Below, piece by piece: positions 1 to 8,933 of a DNA stretch of 58,534 bases; positions within the stretch are counted from its first letter, which is position 1, and each line of letters opens with the position of its first letter. A program made the translations under genes and the position numbers. Source of the stretch: an uncultured Bacteroidota bacterium (lineage in GTDB: Bacteria > Bacteroidota > Bacteroidia > Chitinophagales > LD1); NCBI GenBank assembly GCA_903919075.1, contig CAIXGR010000076.1, forward strand, positions 1 through 58,534, read 5' to 3'. The notes below the pieces were generated by a model. It ran no database searches. It was given only the letters and a program-made list of their open reading frames with translations, and was not told where the DNA came from.

Positions 1-1284
1 AATAAAAAATCTCCCGAAATCGATTTTCGTACCGCTACCATTAACGGGCAGGCGCCGGACGGAGGATTGTACTTTCCCGAAAAAATCCCTTTGTTGCCTC
101 AAGATTCTTTAAAGAATTTGAAAAGTAAATCAAAAGAGGAAACTGCTTTTGACATCATTCGTCCGTATGTTGGCGATACCATTTCCGAAGACGCCTTATT
201 TGAAATTTGTGAGGACACTGTTAATTTCGAAATCCCACTTGTTAAAATTAACGACAAAATTTATTCGCTGGAGCTCTTTCATGGCCCTACTTTGGCGTTT
301 AAAGATATTGGCGCCCGGTTTATGAGTCGCTGCCTCGGTTATTTTTCAAAGGGCTCTGATAAAAAAGTTACAGTTCTTGTGGCCACCTCCGGTGACACCG
401 GAAGCGCGGTAGCAAATGGCTTTCTTGGAGTAGATAGTGTTGAAGTGGTTATACTTTATCCTTCCGGAAAGGTGAGCAAGATTCAAGAACTGCAGTTAAC
501 TACTTTAGGACAAAATATTACTGCGCTTGAAGTACAGGGCACTTTTGATGATTGTCAGCAAATGGTAAAGCAGGCGTTTTTGGATAAAGAGCTAAATCAA
601 AAATTGTTTCTTACGTCTGCTAATTCGATTAATGTGGCGCGCTGGCTGCCGCAACAATTCTATTATTTCTTTGCGTGGCAGCAATGGGCTTTTGATGAGC
701 CACCTATAATTTGCGTGCCCAGTGGTAACTTCGGGAATATATGTGCAGGGCTGCTTGCTTTTACTTCTGGGCTTCCAGTACGACATTTTATTGCTGCGTG
801 TAATGCAAATGATGTTTTTAGTCGTTATTTAGAAACTGGCTCTTTTATGGCAAAAGGTGCGAAAGCAACTTTATCAAATGCCATGGACGTAGGTAAGCCG
901 AGCAACTTTGTTCGCTTGCTTGAAATTTTTGGGCACGATTTTGAAAAGCTGAAAGATCATATCAGCAGTTTTTCAATTAGCGATGCTGAAACCATGAACA
1001 CTATTGCGCGAGTTTTCAAAACCTACAATTACAAATTAGATCCGCATGGTGCAGTAGCTTATCGTTCGCTCGAAAAATGTTTAGAAGATGAGCCTAAGGC
1101 CAAAGGAATTTTTCTTGAAACCGCACACGCCGCCAAATTTAATAGTGTGGTTGAAAAGGCCATTGGCCAAACCATTCCATTTCCGGAATCGATGCAATAT
1201 TTGTTAGCGCTAAAAAAGAAAAGCATTTCTATGGGGGCTGACTATAATGATTTAAAAGATTTTTTATTCGCCAATCAAAAATAA
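1..1284 (+). CDS. thrC: threonine synthase, 5'-partial
   Basis: PLP-dependent conversion of O-phosphohomoserine to threonine in the cytosol, the last step of threonine synthesis. The frame is open from base 1 and reads as typical family N-terminus (DFRTATINGQAPDGG) before the first in-frame TTG at 67, so the real start lies just outside the window and only a few residues are missing; 427 residues are visible. The PLP lysine is in LAFKDIG (AAA at 301) and the phosphate-binding loop is SGDTGSA, encoded around 388-408. The family is well recognised. Homoserine kinase is often upstream in such operons, but that side is not visible. ybeY follows after 21 bp with its own promoter-like box. Confidence 0.95.
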   Translation, partial: NKKSPEIDFRTATINGQAPDGGLYFPEKIPLLPQDSLKNLKSKSKEETAFDIIRPYVGDTISEDALFEICEDTVNFEIPLVKINDKIYSLELFHGPTLAFKDIGARFMSRCLGYFSKGSDKKVTVLVATSGDTGSAVANGFLGVDSVEVVILYPSGKVSKIQELQLTTLGQNITALEVQGTFDDCQQMVKQAFLDKELNQKLFLTSANSINVARWLPQQFYYFFAWQQWAFDEPPIICVPSGNFGNICAGLLAFTSGLPVRHFIAACNANDVFSRYLETGSFMAKGAKATLSNAMDVGKPSNFVRLLEIFGHDFEKLKDHISSFSISDAETMNTIARVFKTYNYKLDPHGAVAYRSLEKCLEDEPKAKGIFLETAHAAKFNSVVEKAIGQTIPFPESMQYLLALKKKSISMGADYNDLKDFLFANQK

Positions 1285-1293
1285 ACCACCCAT

Positions 1294-1301
1294 TATATTT
1301 G
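1294..1301 (+). promoter_or_regulatory. -7 promoter box of ybeY
   Basis: TATATTTG matches the Bacteroidota -7 consensus TAnnTTTG. It ends only 4 bp before the ATG of ybeY, so a transcript from it would have almost no leader. No clear -33 TTG element is visible at the usual distance. Confidence 0.4.
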
Positions 1302-1305
1302 TCCC

Positions 1306-1740
1306 ATGCCTATCACCTTTCAGAATGCCGATATTAAGTTCTTGCTATCTCAAAATAATAAATTGAAGGCTTTTATTACTGCGCAGGTAATGAAGGCGAG
1401 TAAGAAAAAAATAAATATCAGCTATGTGTTTTGCAGCGATGATTACCTGCTTGATATCAATAAAAAGTTTTTGAAGCATGATTATTACACAGATATTATC
1501 ACCTTCCCTTTATCGGAATCTGATGACCTGATAGAAGCCGAAATATACATTAGCATCGACCGAGTAAAAGATAATGCCCAACAATTAAAAGCAGATTTCA
1601 CAGACGAGTTACTACGGGTTGTTTTTCACGGCATACTGCACCTTGTAGGCTTTAAGGATAAAAGCAAGACGGATAAAGCTACAATGCGAAAGAAAGAGGA
1701 CCAATGGATAGCAGCTTATCATAAATCCAAGCCCATATAA
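1306..1740 (+). CDS. ybeY: endoribonuclease YbeY (rRNA maturation factor)
   Basis: Zinc-dependent single-strand endoribonuclease used in 16S rRNA 3'-end maturation and ribosome quality control. 144 residues, a normal length. The metal site shows as HGILH (H108 and H112) followed by LVGFKDKS; the third histidine of the usual HGxLHLxGYDH motif is replaced by Lys/Asp. From memory, this GYKDK-type ending is common in Bacteroidota YbeY, so I read it as a lineage variant and not a dead enzyme. ATG start 4 bp after a -7-like box. Lies between thrC and mnmG. Confidence 0.92.
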   Translation: MPITFQNADIKFLLSQNNKLKAFITAQVMKASKKKINISYVFCSDDYLLDINKKFLKHDYYTDIITFPLSESDDLIEAEIYISIDRVKDNAQQLKADFTDELLRVVFHGILHLVGFKDKSKTDKATMRKKEDQWIAAYHKSKPI

Positions 1741-1743
1741 AAT

Positions 1744-1759
1744 TGTTCCACATGGAACA
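1744..1759. promoter_or_regulatory. parS-like ParB-binding palindrome 1
   Basis: TGTTCCACATGGAACA is a 16-bp palindrome with one central mismatch. It differs by one base from TGTTCCACGTGGAACA, a general bacterial parS sequence. It lies in the 104-bp gap before mnmG with a second copy 38 bp on. mnmG (gidA) is often close to the origin and the par genes in other bacteria. ParB binding is inferred. Confidence 0.6.
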
Positions 1760-1781
1760 TTCTGTGCAACGCCCTTATGCT

Positions 1782-1797
1782 TGTTCCACGTAGAACA
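1782..1797. promoter_or_regulatory. parS-like ParB-binding palindrome 2
   Basis: TGTTCCACGTAGAACA differs by one base from TGTTCCACGTGGAACA. The mismatch is in the opposite half from that of the first site. The start-to-start spacing of 38 bp is between three and four helical turns. It ends 32 bp before the mnmG promoter-like box, so bound ParB could also affect mnmG transcription. Confidence 0.6.
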
Positions 1798-1829
1798 ATG
1801 CAAGGCATAATAATTCGAAAGATACTCAT

Positions 1830-1837
1830 TACCTTTG
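1830..1837 (+). promoter_or_regulatory. -7 promoter box of mnmG
   Basis: TACCTTTG matches TAnnTTTG and ends 7 bp before the mnmG ATG, giving a predicted leader of almost zero length. Confidence 0.4.
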
Positions 1838-1844
1838 CCGCCCA

Positions 1845-3725
1845 ATGTTTAAAGAATACGATGTAATAGTTGCCGGTGCCGGCCATGCCGGTTGTGAGGC
1901 TGCCGCTGCCGCTGCCAATATGGGTAGTAGCGTGCTGCTGGTTACCATGAACATGCAAACCATTGCCCAAATGAGCTGCAACCCTGCCATGGGTGGAATA
2001 GCCAAGGGGCAGATAGTTCGCGAAATTGACGCGCTAGGAGGCTATTCGGGCATAGTATCCGATAAATCTATGGTGCAGTTCAGAATGTTGAATCGAAGCA
2101 AAGGACCGGCTATGTGGAGCCCCAGAACGCAAAACGACCGTATGCTGTTTGCCGCCGAATGGCGCAAGCTATTAGAACAAACCCCAAACGTTGATTTTTG
2201 GCAGGATATGGTAAGCAGCTTGCTGCTTAACGATGGAAGAGTAGCCGGCATTAAAACCTCTATGGGTATTGAAATAAGGGCTAAATCGGTAGTGCTTACT
2301 AATGGCACTTTTTTGAATGGCCTAATACACATTGGCGAGAAGAATTTTGGGGGTGGCAGAGCAGGGGAGAAGGCTGCCTATGGCATTACCGAGCAACTAG
2401 TTCAATTAGGCTTTGAAACAGGAAGAATGAAGACGGGAACGCCGCCCAGAATAGATGGCCGCAGCCTTGATTATACCAAGATGGAAAGGCAGGAAGGAGA
2501 TGAGGCGGTAACAGGCTTTTCATACAAAAAAGGATTAAACCCTTTTGTAGGTAACGGGGCTAAAAAACAACTGTGTTGCTGGATTACCTACACCAACCAA
2601 AAGGTGCATGATATACTAAGAACGGGGTTTGATAAATCGCCTATGTTCTCGGGTAGAATAAAAGGATTAGGCCCCCGCTATTGTCCTTCGGTAGAAGATA
2701 AAATAGACCGTTTTGCCGAAAAGGAAAGGCATCAGCTATTTGTTGAGCCAGAGGGTTGGGATACTGTGGAAATATACGTTAACGGCTTCTCTACCTCATT
2801 ACCTGAGGATGTTCAACATAAGGCGTTAAAAGAAGTTCCGGGCTTTGAAAACATGAAGATGTTTAGGCCAGGTTATGCTATTGAGTATGATTATTTCCCC
2901 CCTACACAACTACAGCAAAGCTTGGAAACTAAACTGGTTAAAGGCTTATTCTTTGCTGGACAAATTAATGGTACTACGGGATATGAGGAAGCTGCTTGCC
3001 AAGGGTTAATGGCTGGTATAAATGCCCATAATGTAGCTAAAGAACAAGCGCCGTTGGTTATGAAACGCTCCGATTCATACATTGGGGTATTGGTAGATGA
3101 TTTAATTAATAAGGGCACCGAGGAGCCTTACAGGATGTTTACCAGCCGTGCCGAATACCGAATACTACTTAGGCAGGATAATGCCGATATGCGGCTTACA
3201 GAGATGGGCTATAAGATTGGCTTGGCCGATGAAGGCAGAATGCAGGCTGTAAGGGAAAAGCGCGCCGCTATTGAAGCCATTACCGCATTTATTGCAGACT
3301 ATGGCGTTAGCCCTGATGCTATTAATGGCACCTTAACCAGCGCTGAAAGTGCAGAGATAAAACAAAAGACTAAGCTTGATAAAATATTAGCCCGTCCGCA
3401 CATTAACCTCTCGCTGCTGGCTAATGCTTTGCCCGAGCTTCAAACCTTTTTAAATAAATTTGATAAGGATGCGTTAGAGTGTGCCGAAATAGAGTTGAAA
3501 TACGAAAGCTACATTGAAAAGGAAGTAGAGCTGGTTGAAAAAATGGGCCGGATGGAGAATATAAAACTACAGGCCGATTTCGATTATTCAGTATTAAAAT
3601 CTCTTTCTATTGAAGCACGGCAAAAGCTTAGTAAAATAAAACCAACTTCACTGGGCCAGGCAAGCCGTATTAGCGGGGTTTCTCCAGCTGATATGTCGGT
3701 ATTGCTGGTGCATATGGGAAGGTAA
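1845..3725 (+). CDS. mnmG: tRNA uridine-5-carboxymethylaminomethyl(34) synthesis enzyme MnmG
   Basis: FAD-dependent subunit that, with the GTPase MnmE, makes the 5-carboxymethylaminomethyl group on wobble U34 of several tRNAs. 626 residues, full family length. The N-terminal dinucleotide fold GAGHAGCEAA lies at residues 11-20, followed by the family's conserved N-terminal motifs (SCNPAMGG, GGRAGE, GRMKTGTPPR) and the helical MnmE/tRNA-binding C-terminus. The ATG start is supported by the preceding TACCTTTG box. The two parS-like palindromes upstream are the notable context. Confidence 0.97.
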   Translation: MFKEYDVIVAGAGHAGCEAAAAAANMGSSVLLVTMNMQTIAQMSCNPAMGGIAKGQIVREIDALGGYSGIVSDKSMVQFRMLNRSKGPAMWSPRTQNDRMLFAAEWRKLLEQTPNVDFWQDMVSSLLLNDGRVAGIKTSMGIEIRAKSVVLTNGTFLNGLIHIGEKNFGGGRAGEKAAYGITEQLVQLGFETGRMKTGTPPRIDGRSLDYTKMERQEGDEAVTGFSYKKGLNPFVGNGAKKQLCCWITYTNQKVHDILRTGFDKSPMFSGRIKGLGPRYCPSVEDKIDRFAEKERHQLFVEPEGWDTVEIYVNGFSTSLPEDVQHKALKEVPGFENMKMFRPGYAIEYDYFPPTQLQQSLETKLVKGLFFAGQINGTTGYEEAACQGLMAGINAHNVAKEQAPLVMKRSDSYIGVLVDDLINKGTEEPYRMFTSRAEYRILLRQDNADMRLTEMGYKIGLADEGRMQAVREKRAAIEAITAFIADYGVSPDAINGTLTSAESAEIKQKTKLDKILARPHINLSLLANALPELQTFLNKFDKDALECAEIELKYESYIEKEVELVEKMGRMENIKLQADFDYSVLKSLSIEARQKLSKIKPTSLGQASRISGVSPADMSVLLVHMGR

Positions 3726-3746
3726 AATCAAATTAAATTTCCGGAT

Positions 3747-5522
3747 TTGACCTTTAGTAACTGGCAACGCACAAAACTTAAACAAGCTGCAAATTTAGCT
3801 GCGGTAATTGCTATTGCCTTAGTTTTAACCTGCTGTGCAAATGAAAAAGCACCAGAAGGCGGCAAAAAAGATACCACACCGCCTAAGGCAAAAAAAATGT
3901 ATCCGGCTAGTAAAAGCCTTCACTTTACTTCCGATAAAATACACATTACCTTTAATAAGTTTATCAAATCAACTGGCTTTTCGCAAACGCTTATTTCACC
4001 GCCATTAGAAAAGCGCCCTGATTTTAAAATAGTGAACAAAACACTAACTATAAAACTCAAAAGTCCTCTCCGAGATAGCACCACCTATACATTTAATTTT
4101 GCTGAGGACATTAAGGATGTAAACGAAGGAAATATCCTAAATAACTTTACGTATGTTTTTTCTACCGGTGATTTTATAGACTCGCAACGCTTGGCCGGAA
4201 AGGTAATTATTGCAAAAGATAATAGCTTAGCTGATGGTGTTATTGTTTCGCTATACCCACAGGATTCTGTAAATGCCATCAAAAGATCAAAGCCATTCTA
4301 TTTTGCAAAGACGGATAAGTCAGGCTCTTTTTTAATCAATAATATTAAGGCGGGCCACTACAATGTTTTTGCTTTAAAAGATGAAAACTACAACTACATT
4401 TTCGATCAGCCGAACGAAATGATTGCATTTTATGATTCGTTGGTTTATCTAAACGATACATTTCCGCAAAACAATGCACCCGTGCTCAAAAATGATTTGA
4501 AAAAGGATACTACCACGGCAATTAAAGATTCAATTCAAAGAAAAAACGACCCACACCTTAAAAATATTGAACTCTCCCTTTTTGCAGATGGCGGGAAAAT
4601 TCGTTTTCTCGGCAACAAAGCTATCGCCCTTGGAAATATTCAGTTTTATTATAGCCAGCCCGTAAGCAACTTTCAATTGCACGTGGAACCTCCTTCCGAG
4701 CGCGTTTTATGGTATCCTAACGACACAAAAGACACCATAAATTATTGGTATTCAAATTATTACAACAAAAAAGGCGCCTTTTATTTATCGGTTAATGATA
4801 GCATATTAGATACCACGAGAATTACATTAAACTATATTAATATAGATTCCTTTTCCGCGAATAAAAAATATCGCCTATCGGTTGTAAATCAAACAGATAC
4901 ATCTAAGTCAGGGAAGAATAATGGTGAAAATTACACGGCTCAAGAGCTTTATAAGCCCGTTAAAATATTCTTTACAAGGCCTATAGTCGAAATAAACGAA
5001 TCTAAAGCGCCTGTTTTTTACCAGGATTCTGTTAAAAAAGACCTTCCGTTAAAATTATCGATAGACGAGCCGAGCAAACTTTCTACCTCTTTCGATTTTA
5101 CAAAAACAGAAAACACAAAATACACAATCGAATTTCCCGATTCATCCTTTAAAGACATTTTCGGCTCGTGGAATAGAAAAATTATATATAAGTTTAAAAC
5201 CACAAGTAAGGATGCCTACGGTAATATAAATTTAACCTTGAAAAATTCGCATCCTGAAAAAAACTACCTGATAAAACTGATTGACCGCACCGGTGCAGTA
5301 ATAAAAGAAATAAGTTTCACCGGTGAAAAAGAAAGAAAAATAAATATACCCAATGTGGCTGCCAGTGATTATAAAATAATTGCGGTTGATGACGCCAATG
5401 GGAATGGTAAGTGGGATACCGGTGATTTTAAAAAGAAAAGACAACCCGAAAAAGTAATTAATTTTAAAGAAGTACACAGCCTGAAAGGTGGATGGGATAT
5501 GGATATTGAGGTTGATTTATAA
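3747..5522 (+). CDS. Ig-like (Big_5 type) domain lipoprotein
   Basis: Probable envelope lipoprotein of unknown function, 591 residues. A short basic N-terminus, a hydrophobic stretch (about 13-28) and a Cys pair (LTCCAN, about 28-31) make a lipoprotein signal, though the residue before the second Cys is atypical. Residues about 40-140 resemble the bacterial Ig-like Big_5 domain, with the recognisable run TPPKAKKMYPAS and later ITFNKFI. A C-terminal DANGNGKWDTGDF segment resembles calcium-binding-like turns of secreted proteins. The only reasonable start for the signal peptide is TTG at 3747; the next ATG (about 3840) would remove it. It follows mnmG after 21 bp, so it is probably cotranscribed. 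Confidence 0.8.
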   Translation: MTFSNWQRTKLKQAANLAAVIAIALVLTCCANEKAPEGGKKDTTPPKAKKMYPASKSLHFTSDKIHITFNKFIKSTGFSQTLISPPLEKRPDFKIVNKTLTIKLKSPLRDSTTYTFNFAEDIKDVNEGNILNNFTYVFSTGDFIDSQRLAGKVIIAKDNSLADGVIVSLYPQDSVNAIKRSKPFYFAKTDKSGSFLINNIKAGHYNVFALKDENYNYIFDQPNEMIAFYDSLVYLNDTFPQNNAPVLKNDLKKDTTTAIKDSIQRKNDPHLKNIELSLFADGGKIRFLGNKAIALGNIQFYYSQPVSNFQLHVEPPSERVLWYPNDTKDTINYWYSNYYNKKGAFYLSVNDSILDTTRITLNYINIDSFSANKKYRLSVVNQTDTSKSGKNNGENYTAQELYKPVKIFFTRPIVEINESKAPVFYQDSVKKDLPLKLSIDEPSKLSTSFDFTKTENTKYTIEFPDSSFKDIFGSWNRKIIYKFKTTSKDAYGNINLTLKNSHPEKNYLIKLIDRTGAVIKEISFTGEKERKINIPNVAASDYKIIAVDDANGNGKWDTGDFKKKRQPEKVINFKEVHSLKGGWDMDIEVDL

Positions 5523-5563
5523 TAGCGGTAGGTGAACAATTTTTTAATTATTCTTGTATCAGT

Positions 5564-6079
5564 ATGGCACTAATTTTACCCGTTAAGGGCATTCATCCAC
5601 GCTTCGGCAAAAATTGTTTTTTGGCCGAAAACAGCACCATTACCGGCGATGTGGTAATGGGCGATGATTGTAGTATATGGTTTACAACAGTAGTGCGCGG
5701 CGATGTTCATTCAATACGCGTTGGCAATAAAGTGAACATACAGGATGGTGCAATTATTCATTGCACCTATCAAAAAGCACCGGTAAGCATTGGCAACAAT
5801 GTTTCAATAGGTCACCGGGCAATAGTGCATGGCTGCACTCTACACAACAACGTGTTGATTGGCATGGGGGCAATTATAATGGATCACGCAGTAATAGGAG
5901 AGAACTCGGTTATAGCAGCCGGTGCAGTAGTACTTGAAAATACAATTGTTAAGCCGGGCAGCATTTATGCTGGCATACCGGCAAAAAAGGTAAAGGGCAC
6001 CGACCCAGCAGCATTTAAAGAAATGATTGAACGCATTAGTAATAACTATGTAATGTATTCGGAGTGGTATAAGAAATAG
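5564..6079 (+). CDS. gamma carbonic anhydrase-like hexapeptide-repeat protein
   Basis: Left-handed beta-helix protein of the gamma-carbonic anhydrase/YrdA/PaaY group. 171 residues made largely of hexapeptide repeats (for example VSIGNNVSIGHRAIVHG), usually trimeric with a metal at the subunit interface. Three histidines fit the metal ligands: H66, H84 and H89. Whether it hydrates CO2 or acts on another substrate cannot be told from sequence, and many family members have weak or unknown activity. The C-terminal helix (about 148-171) is typical. It lies in a plus-strand run with idi and a methyltransferase. Confidence 0.85.
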   Translation: MALILPVKGIHPRFGKNCFLAENSTITGDVVMGDDCSIWFTTVVRGDVHSIRVGNKVNIQDGAIIHCTYQKAPVSIGNNVSIGHRAIVHGCTLHNNVLIGMGAIIMDHAVIGENSVIAAGAVVLENTIVKPGSIYAGIPAKKVKGTDPAAFKEMIERISNNYVMYSEWYKK

Positions 6080-6080
6080 A

Positions 6081-6116
6081 TACAAGAAATTAGAAGTTAG
6101 AACCAAGAAAATTAAA
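6081..6116. repeat. degenerate TTAGA-type intergenic repeat, copy 1
   Basis: A purine-rich spacer of imperfect units such as AGAAATTAGAAGTTAGAACC between the carbonic-anhydrase-like gene and idi. Related sequence occurs at 9603-9632 and, inverted, at 22867-22935. It has no coding potential that I can see. Confidence 0.4.
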
Positions 6117-6118
6117 AA

Positions 6119-6670
6119 ATGGAAGACGTAAACAAAGAGGAAGAAGTAGTATTAGTTGATGATACCAACGAAGTGTTGGGCTACATGGGCAAATTAGAGG
6201 CACACAAAAAAGGATTGCTGCACCGGGCCATAAGCATTATTGTATTTAATGATAAAGGCGAAATGTTGATACAACAACGTGCCTTAAAAAAATATCACTG
6301 GGCAGGCATATGGAGCAACACCTGCTGCACCCATCCGCGTAAAAATGAAAGCTTTCAGGCTGCAGCTGAAAGAAGATTGTTTGAAGAGCTAGGATTCAAC
6401 ACGCCACTGAAAGCAGAATTTCATTTTATATACAAAGCCTTTGATAACGACAGCGGATTAACAGAGCATGAATACGACACGGTCTTTACCGGTACTTTCA
6501 ATTCATCTTTTCAATTTAATAAAGATGAAATACAGGCCGTGCAATGGGTACAACCCGAGGCGTTGACAAAAGATATTGAACAACATCCTGAAAAATATTC
6601 CTTCTGGTTTAAAATTATTTTAGAGGAGTTTAGGAAGAGGGGAATGTTGAATACACATAAAACAATATAA
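6119..6670 (+). CDS. idi: isopentenyl-diphosphate delta-isomerase, type I
   Basis: Interconverts isopentenyl and dimethylallyl diphosphate in isoprenoid synthesis. 183-residue Nudix-fold protein of normal length. The catalytic Cys lies in NTCCTHP (C70 the likely residue) and the acidic/metal pair in TEHEYD (E116, E118); H35 and H72 fit the remaining metal ligands of the E. coli enzyme. The Nudix-like helix AAERRLFEELGF follows. Start at the first ATG after the repeat-like spacer. Confidence 0.96.
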   Translation: MEDVNKEEEVVLVDDTNEVLGYMGKLEAHKKGLLHRAISIIVFNDKGEMLIQQRALKKYHWAGIWSNTCCTHPRKNESFQAAAERRLFEELGFNTPLKAEFHFIYKAFDNDSGLTEHEYDTVFTGTFNSSFQFNKDEIQAVQWVQPEALTKDIEQHPEKYSFWFKIILEEFRKRGMLNTHKTI

Positions 6671-6680
6671 TCTGTTCAAT

Positions 6681-7319
6681 ATGCATCTAGTCTCCGACCT
6701 CATAGAAAAATACATCGACCAACACTCCTCTGCTGAAGATAAAGTGCTGAGTGAATTATCGCGCGAAACACATTTAAAAGTGCAGATGCCGCAAATGCTT
6801 TCGGGGCATATACAGGGGCAATTTTTAGAAATGTTTAGCGGGTTAATTCAACCAACAAGAGTTTTAGAAATTGGAACCTTCACCGGTTACTCTGCTATAT
6901 GCCTTGCGAAAGGATTAACTGATACCGGTATGTTATATACCATAGATATTAACGAAGAACTGCAACCCATGGTTGAAAAGTATATCGGCAAAGCAGAGCT
7001 TACCGAAAAAGTAAAATTGCTAACCGGTGATGCAAGAATAATTATTCCTGAATTGAAAGAAACATTCGACCTGGTGTTTATTGATGCCGATAAAACAAAC
7101 TACTCTTTGTATTTCGACCTGATTATTGACAAAGTTCGCCTCGGTGGCTATATTATTGCAGACAATGTGCTATGGAGCGGCAAGGTTATAGAGGAGAAAA
7201 AAGACAAAGACACACTGGCCATTGATGCCTATAACAAAAAAGTGCAGGGCGATAACCGGGTAGAAAATTTCATTCTGCCCCTGCGAGATGGCCTAAATAT
7301 TGCTCGTAAGGTGAAGTAA
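6681..7319 (+). CDS. class I SAM-dependent O-methyltransferase (caffeoyl-CoA OMT family)
   Basis: 212-residue methyltransferase of the O-methyltransferase family 3 type. The SAM-binding motif is VLEIGTFTGYSA (61-72) and the metal/SAM acidic motif is LVFIDADKTNY; DNVLWSGKV is the third conserved block of this family. The family methylates catechol-like oxygens in a Mg-dependent way, but the bacterial substrate is usually unknown, so no specific substrate is assigned. It follows idi after 10 bp and probably shares its transcript. Confidence 0.88.
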   Translation: MHLVSDLIEKYIDQHSSAEDKVLSELSRETHLKVQMPQMLSGHIQGQFLEMFSGLIQPTRVLEIGTFTGYSAICLAKGLTDTGMLYTIDINEELQPMVEKYIGKAELTEKVKLLTGDARIIIPELKETFDLVFIDADKTNYSLYFDLIIDKVRLGGYIIADNVLWSGKVIEEKKDKDTLAIDAYNKKVQGDNRVENFILPLRDGLNIARKVK

Positions 7320-7369
7320 TACACAACATTTTGTAAATATTTTGCGTTAAGTCTTGCGGCTACAAGCTT

Positions 7370-7377
7370 TATTTTTG
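7370..7377 (+). promoter_or_regulatory. -7 promoter box of the glucosaminidase gene
   Basis: TATTTTTG fits TAnnTTTG and lies 15 bp before the preferred ATG at 7393. It also argues against the upstream TTG at 7354 as start, because that codon would precede the promoter. Confidence 0.4.
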
Positions 7378-7392
7378 AAATTGGACTATTCC

Positions 7393-8802
7393 ATGCAAAA
7401 CATGAAAAAGGCGTTAACACTTACAATAACTTTACTTACGGTGCAATTCGTTGCGTTTTGCCAGCAAAGGCAGGATGTATTAGACTACATAGCCAAATAC
7501 AAAAATATTGCCATTGAAGAAATGGTGCGCTGCAAAATACCCGCCAGCATTACACTAGCACAGGGCCTGCATGAATCGGGTTGGGGCAAAAGCGATCTTT
7601 CGAAACAAGCTAACAATCACTTTGGCATTAAATGCAAAAGCGATTGGGATGGAAAAAAATTCTATAAGAGTGACGATGCACCTAATGAATGCTTCCGCGT
7701 TTACGAACATGCCGGAGATTCATATGTAGATCACTCTGATTTTTTAGTTACCCGCTCGCGTTATACACCTTTATTTCAACTTACTATTACCGATTACAGG
7801 GGTTGGGCAAATGGATTAAAAGCGTACGGCTACGCCACTAACCCCAAGTATCCCGAAATACTAATTAGCACTATTGAGGCATATAATTTATCGCAATATG
7901 ATAAACAGGGTTTAGCCGAAATTGCCGAAAATGAAAGCCTTCTTAACCACATTGGAGCACCCGATGCACCGGAGCCTTTAATGGCAAGCACGGCACCGGT
8001 TAAGGCACAAACAGTCCACGTTTCAGAACAACAACATGCACCGGTTGTAACAACCGAACCGGTTCATCAATCTGTTGCGGCAGCACCGGTGGCCATGTCA
8101 ACTCCTGAAATAACCCACAAGGTTGAAAAGGTTGAACCCAAAGCTGAAAAGCATGAACCGATATTTGCAAGCACACCGGTTAACAACAACGCACGTAAGG
8201 AATATGTTGTAAACGGATTGCGCGCCCTTAAAGCACAGGGAAATGAAAACCCGCTAACCATTGCCATTGATTACGACCTTGATTTTGCACGCGTTTTAGC
8301 TATGAACGATTTAGGAGGAGCCGAACTTTTTAAAAACGGCGAATATATTTTTCTGCAGCCTAAAAAATTGCATGGCGAGCAAATAACATACATGGTTCAA
8401 GCCGGTGAAAGTATGCGCGATATTTCGCAAAAAACCGGTGTAAGGCTTAAAGACCTTTACCAGAAAAATGATATGAAGTTTACCGAAAACGAGCAAGCGC
8501 TGGCCGGTGAAGTAATTTATCTGCAAGAGAAAAGAAACGGCTCGCCAAGAACAATGCCCTACAGCGCCTATTTGAAAACACAAAATAAAAACAGCAACGC
8601 CGACTTAAATAATAGTTCATCGAGAACAACCTCAATGACAACAACAATACCACAGCCTAACCATCAATACCAGGTTCAACAAAGCGATACGCTGTATTCA
8701 ATTGCGCAAAAGTTTAATCTTAGCATTGAACAACTGAAGGCCATTAATAATTTAGAAAATAACCCCATCCATCCTGGCCAAACACTGTTGGTTTCAAAGT
8801 AA
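7393..8802 (+). CDS. glucosaminidase domain protein with LysM repeats
   Basis: Secreted peptidoglycan hydrolase-type protein, about 469 residues. Signal peptide MKKALTLTITLLTVQF, a glucosaminidase (FlgJ/AtlA-like) domain at about residues 20-175 with ITLAQGLHESGWG holding the likely catalytic Glu, NNHFGIKC and a typical FRVYEHAGDSYVDHSDFL block. A Pro/Ala/Val-rich linker (about 190-265) rich in APV follows, then two LysM-like segments (about 325-370 and, best conserved, the C-terminal YQVQQSDTLYSIAQKF unit). ATG at 7393 or 7402 is preferred; the TTG at 7354 would add 13 residues before the signal peptide. Role: beta-N-acetylglucosaminidase in cell-wall turnover. Confidence 0.9.
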   Translation: MQNMKKALTLTITLLTVQFVAFCQQRQDVLDYIAKYKNIAIEEMVRCKIPASITLAQGLHESGWGKSDLSKQANNHFGIKCKSDWDGKKFYKSDDAPNECFRVYEHAGDSYVDHSDFLVTRSRYTPLFQLTITDYRGWANGLKAYGYATNPKYPEILISTIEAYNLSQYDKQGLAEIAENESLLNHIGAPDAPEPLMASTAPVKAQTVHVSEQQHAPVVTTEPVHQSVAAAPVAMSTPEITHKVEKVEPKAEKHEPIFASTPVNNNARKEYVVNGLRALKAQGNENPLTIAIDYDLDFARVLAMNDLGGAELFKNGEYIFLQPKKLHGEQITYMVQAGESMRDISQKTGVRLKDLYQKNDMKFTENEQALAGEVIYLQEKRNGSPRTMPYSAYLKTQNKNSNADLNNSSSRTTSMTTTIPQPNHQYQVQQSDTLYSIAQKFNLSIEQLKAINNLENNPIHPGQTLLVSK

Positions 8803-8883
8803 TCTTTTTCTCTTCCCATTAATGCATTATTACAACTTATAGTTGTAAAACAAGCTTTTAGCCCCACACAACATAATCATTCA

Positions 8884-8891
8884 TAAATTTG
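8884..8891 (+). promoter_or_regulatory. -7 promoter box of msrA
   Basis: TAAATTTG fits TAnnTTTG, 42 bp before the msrA ATG, inside the 131-bp gap after the glucosaminidase gene. Confidence 0.35.
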
Positions 8892-8933
8892 TTGTAAGGT
8901 ACTAATAAGGCACTCGTCTAATAAATAAAAAAC

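Noticed and set aside
4675-4690. Third parS-like site in the lipoprotein gene
   Set aside because: Only 12 of 16 positions match and only one arm is intact; could be chance.
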